The notes beneath the pieces are model-generated. The model saw nothing but the letters and a program-made list of their open reading frames with translations, was not told the origin of the DNA and did no database searches. A DNA stretch of 35,014 nucleotides, from contig LBOA01000005.1 in NCBI GenBank assembly GCA_000989195.1, forward strand, positions 1-35,014, given 5' to 3'. The stretch comes from a candidate division TM6 bacterium GW2011_GWF2_30_66 (lineage in GTDB: Bacteria > Babelota > Babeliae > Babelales > Vermiphilaceae). The position numbers were made by a program, and so were the translations under genes. Below are positions 32,578 through 35,014 of this stretch, piece after piece. Numbering within the stretch: the first letter of the stretch is position 1; the number at the start of each line of letters is the position of its first letter.

Positions 32578-33105
32578 ATGAAACAGCTTAATTTTTTAAG
32601 TAATAATAGTATTGAAAGTAAGCAAGATAATTCTTGCGAGCCAGATAAGGTAAATTACTGGAAGCTTTCAGTTGATGGCGCTTCTCGTAATAATCCGGGA
32701 AAGGCTGGAGCTGGAATTTATATTATAAAAAATAATGAAAAATTTTTATGTCATGGTTTTTCGTTGGGTCTAAAAACAAATAATCAAGCAGAGTATTTGG
32801 CGTTATTAGTTGGTATCTTTTTTTTGAAAAAGTATTTGTGTGAAGATGATATAGTAATGATAATTTCTGATTCACAGCTTATGGTTAGACAGATGACGGG
32901 GCATTATAAGGTTAAGAATGCTGATTTAATTCCGTTATTTAAATTGTCAAAAAAGTTATTATATGGTATTAATTATAATATCGCCCACGTATTGAGAGAT
33001 GAAAATAAAGAAGCAGATGAGATGGCCAATTTAGGTATCGATAAGGGCAAAAGATTACCTCAGGACTTTTTAGATATGTTGCAGGAATATGAAATACAAC
33101 TTTAG
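32578..33105 (+). CDS. Ribonuclease HI family protein
   Basis: Degrades the RNA strand of RNA/DNA hybrids. The four catalytic carboxylates are D33 (SVDGASRNNPG), E72 (NNQAEYLAL), D98 (IISDSQL) and D147 (KEADEMAN). H137 sits in the AHVLRDEN segment. The 25 or so residues before the fold (SNNSIESKQDNSC) are a variable extension. 175 residues. It starts six bases after the zinc-ribbon stop with a weak ribosome binding site, and its end overlaps the SpoIID gene by 17 bases. Confidence 0.92.
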   Translation: MKQLNFLSNNSIESKQDNSCEPDKVNYWKLSVDGASRNNPGKAGAGIYIIKNNEKFLCHGFSLGLKTNNQAEYLALLVGIFFLKKYLCEDDIVMIISDSQLMVRQMTGHYKVKNADLIPLFKLSKKLLYGINYNIAHVLRDENKEADEMANLGIDKGKRLPQDFLDMLQEYEIQL

Positions 33106-34285
33106 TTTATTCTTTTTTTTATTAGTTTGTTTTTCTTTAATAACAATTAATAATACACAAAAAACAATTGATTATCGTAAAGGTAATTATTTCGTTAATG
33201 TTTTGCTTTCCGATTGCGAAGTTGGTAAAGATGTAGAGGCGCACTCTTTTGATTTAAGATCAGAAAATGGTTTTTTATTGTCTGATGGTACGCCAGAGTC
33301 AAAAGTTTTCTATAATAAATCAAATAAAATAACTATTTCTGTTAAAGATAATTTTATTTATATTAATGATAAAAAATATCTTAAAAATAAAGCTCGGATA
33401 TCACCAAAAGATGGTGATATAAATTTTGGTCAGTATTTTTATCAGGGTGATTTTGTTTTCGTTTTAGATCATAAAAAATTATATCTGATGAATAAAATAA
33501 ATTTAGAAGATTACGTTTTTGCTGTTTTATGTTCAGAGTCATGGCCTAATTGGCCGCTTGAAGTTAATAAGGTTTTTGCTATTGCAATAAGAACATATGT
33601 TACTAAAAGAGCACAGGATGCTAAAAAAGCAAATAGAATATATCATATAAAAAATGATAATAGTCATCAGACTTATAGAGGATACAAGCTGCCTAATCGC
33701 AATTATGATTTGTTGAGAACAGCGGTATCAAAGACGGATGATTTAATTTTAACTTATAATGGTGATATAATTGACCCGCTATATGATTGTTGTTGCGGCG
33801 GGATTATTCCTGCTGATATAGAAGGGAAGATTAATTTCAAGAAAGCTCCATATCTAGCAAGAAAATATTCTTGCCCATATTGCAAAAAATGTAAGTCGTA
33901 TTCGTGGGAAGTAGCTTATGATGTAAAAGACTTGGAAGAGCTGTTGGATATTAAAAATATATTGTCTATTTCTGTTACAAAAAAAGATAAGGCTGGGCTT
34001 GTAAAAGAGGTACAAGTAAAGGTTTCTGGTAAACGTAACAAGCATAGTAATATTATAAAGCTTACTGGCGACAAGTTGCATAAATATTTGAAGCGGATAA
34101 AAAGTTTTTGTTATTCTATAAAAAAACAGGGTAAAAAGTTTGTTATAAGTGGCAAGGGTCATGGGCACCATATTGGTATTTGTCAGTGGGGTGCTAGAGA
34201 AATGGTTCGTCAAAATTTTGATTTTAAACAAATTTTGACTTTTTATTATCCAGGTTCTAAGTTGTCTTTATTTCCAAGAGAATAG
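33089..34285 (+). CDS. SpoIID/LytB-domain protein (peptidoglycan lytic transglycosylase type)
   Basis: Probably cleaves denuded glycan strands of peptidoglycan outside the membrane. A hydrophobic signal anchor spans residues 5–20. The SpoIID core has LEDYVFAVLCSESWPNWPLEV with E150 as the catalytic glutamate candidate, then FAIAIRTYV, and the ending GHGHHIGICQWGAREM at 357–372. Cysteines C234–C236 (CCCGG) and C262, C265, C268 (CPYCKKC) resemble an added metal site; ordinary SpoIID has a single CGG here. 398 residues. It starts inside the RNase HI gene, so it is coupled to it. In non-spore-formers such proteins act in division or wall remodelling. Confidence 0.88.
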   Translation: MKYNFSLFFFLLVCFSLITINNTQKTIDYRKGNYFVNVLLSDCEVGKDVEAHSFDLRSENGFLLSDGTPESKVFYNKSNKITISVKDNFIYINDKKYLKNKARISPKDGDINFGQYFYQGDFVFVLDHKKLYLMNKINLEDYVFAVLCSESWPNWPLEVNKVFAIAIRTYVTKRAQDAKKANRIYHIKNDNSHQTYRGYKLPNRNYDLLRTAVSKTDDLILTYNGDIIDPLYDCCCGGIIPADIEGKINFKKAPYLARKYSCPYCKKCKSYSWEVAYDVKDLEELLDIKNILSISVTKKDKAGLVKEVQVKVSGKRNKHSNIIKLTGDKLHKYLKRIKSFCYSIKKQGKKFVISGKGHGHHIGICQWGAREMVRQNFDFKQILTFYYPGSKLSLFPRE

Positions 34286-34324
34286 TTTTAAATTGTTTGT
34301 ATAAATTTTTAAATTAAAAATATT

Positions 34325-34355
34325 AATAGTGTGTTAAATTTTATACACTATTTTT
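34325..34355 (+). terminator. Intrinsic terminator after the SpoIID gene
   Basis: AATAGTGTG (34325–34333) pairs with TACACTATT (34344–34352), with one G·U at the loop end, a 10-base loop, and a T-run at 34351–34355. It lies 40 bases after the stop codon and closes the zinc-ribbon, RNase HI and SpoIID run. Confidence 0.82.
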
Positions 34356-34455
34356 GCGTCAAAATCTTTTGATCTTATGTCGAAAATCTACTAGTTTATA
34401 TTTATAGGTCGTTTATTTTAGTTGTAAAATGAAATTTTAAAAACAGGAGAGAGTT

Positions 34456-34935
34456 ATGCCAGGCTATAGGGCGCATTTGGTAGGTGGTGTGGTTTTATAT
34501 GGAATATCTATATATTTGCTCAGAAGTTTTTGCGGCTCAGTATTTGTAGCGGCAGAGTGGCTGATATTTGCTCTAGTAGGCTCATTATTTCCAGATTTAG
34601 ATACAAAAAGTAAGGGACAAGGGTATTTGTATCAAATTCTTTTAATAGCTATGATTATTCTTGCGATACAGCGTAAATTTTTAATTATGGCTTTTTTGAG
34701 TATTGCATCGTTTATTCCAATTGTTGCCAGGCATAGGGGGTTATTTCATAGTTTGGCGTTTATAGTAGCATTTGCCGTTTCTATTGCTTTGGTTGTATTA
34801 TTTTATGTTCCTGAATATAAATATGTTGTTATGTTTGATGCTATATTTTTTATAATTGGAGCTTTTTCGCATTTGAGCCTGGATTATATTGTTACAGCCT
34901 TAAAAGGTAATAATGTATGTGAATCAGGAAATTAG
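34456..34935 (+). CDS. YdjM/DUF457-type membrane-bound hydrolase-like protein
   Basis: 159 residues with about four hydrophobic segments. Family motifs: H7 in YRAHLVGG, the acidic motif SLFPDLDTKSKG near residue 50, RHRGLFHSL near 97–105, and FSHLSLDYI near 136–144. These His/Asp residues are the presumed metal ligands of the DUF457 (YdjM) family. The substrate is unknown; E. coli YdjM is an SOS-induced inner-membrane protein. AGGAGAG precedes the ATG. The gene stands alone between a terminator and the next gene; no convincing promoter was found. Confidence 0.82.
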   Translation: MPGYRAHLVGGVVLYGISIYLLRSFCGSVFVAAEWLIFALVGSLFPDLDTKSKGQGYLYQILLIAMIILAIQRKFLIMAFLSIASFIPIVARHRGLFHSLAFIVAFAVSIALVVLFYVPEYKYVVMFDAIFFIIGAFSHLSLDYIVTALKGNNVCESGN

Positions 34936-34957
34936 AAATCTTTGAAAGAATGTTGTA

Positions 34958-35001
34958 GGCTCTCCTTATGACAAAATTTTATTAAAAAATTTAGGAGAGC
35001 C
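34958..35001 (+). promoter_or_regulatory. Hairpin that would hide the ribosome binding site of the next gene
   Basis: GGCTCTCCT (34958–34966) is the exact complement of AGGAGAGCC (34993–35001), with a 26-base AT-rich loop. The right arm contains the AGGAG ribosome binding site of the ATG at 35003, so the folded mRNA would block initiation. No T-run follows, so it is not a simple terminator. Confidence 0.6.
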
Positions 35002-35002
35002 C

Positions 35003-35014
35003 ATGAAAGACGTA
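35003..35014 (+). CDS. Start of a gene cut by the window end
   Basis: ATG followed by three codons (MKDV) seven bases after AGGAG. Only the start is inside the window, so no function can be given. Confidence 0.5.

Noticed and set aside
34402-34430. Promoter for the DUF457 gene (TTATAG, 17 bases, TAAAAT)
   Set aside because: The -35 is poor and the region is AT-rich; not better than chance.
1-35014. CRISPR array, integrase-flanked island, insertion sequence or replication origin
   Set aside because: No regularly spaced repeats, transposase or integrase genes, target-site duplications or DnaA-box clusters were seen.

Overview
This is a low-GC bacterial chromosome segment. Its core is one of the longest conserved gene strings in bacteria, running without a break from rpsL to rplQ (about 1.57–21.15 kb, all + strand): str (rpsL, rpsG, fusA, tuf), S10 (rpsJ to rpsQ), spc (rplN to secY, adk, map, infA, rpmJ) and alpha (rpsM, rpsK, rpsD, rpoA, rplQ). 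The flanks point to a reduced, host-associated Gram-negative-like lineage. They hold small secreted proteins, one with a eukaryote-type ubiquitin-ligase domain, plus an RseP protease, a SpoIID-type protein and few metabolic genes. Candidatus Dependentiae (TM6) or a similar protist endosymbiont is my best guess; this is inference from content and not a database result.

Layout. 1–99: the 3' end (domains V and VI) of a group II intron. 131–1276 (-): rseP. 1319–1569: a divergent promoter region with a strong promoter for the ribosomal string. 1570–21153: the fused str-S10-spc-alpha cluster, closed by a bidirectional terminator at 21202–21242. The L30 gene is absent between rpsE and rplO, and S4 lacks its usual N-terminal segment.

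21259–24358 (-): three signal-peptide proteins. One is a papain-like cysteine protease candidate with a Q-C-H-D set. One is a TIKI/TraB-like candidate with two GxxH motifs. The third carries a stand-alone RBR RING2 (Rcat) domain, the catalytic part of ariadne/parkin-type E3 ubiquitin ligases. The protease and the Rcat protein share a homologous N-terminal module after the signal peptide, which suggests a family of secreted effectors with exchangeable catalytic ends aimed at host ubiquitin. A perfect 33-bp inverted repeat follows the Rcat gene. This is the most unusual part of the window.

24626–27451 (-): an SbcC/Rad50-type ATPase without an adjacent sbcD. 27617–30907 (+): a tight run of an AlgC-type phosphomannomutase/phosphoglucomutase, endonuclease IV and GAPDH. 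31031–31384: a small secreted Cys-containing protein. 31563–31639: a tRNA with anticodon CAU. 31660–31848: a highly structured, unidentified RNA or leader with two competing pairings, ending at the ribosome binding site of the next gene. 31858–34285: a run of a zinc-ribbon coiled-coil protein, an RNase HI-family protein and a SpoIID-domain protein, with a terminator. 34456–34935: a YdjM/DUF457-type membrane protein. The window ends just inside a new gene whose ribosome binding site lies in a perfect 9-bp hairpin stem.
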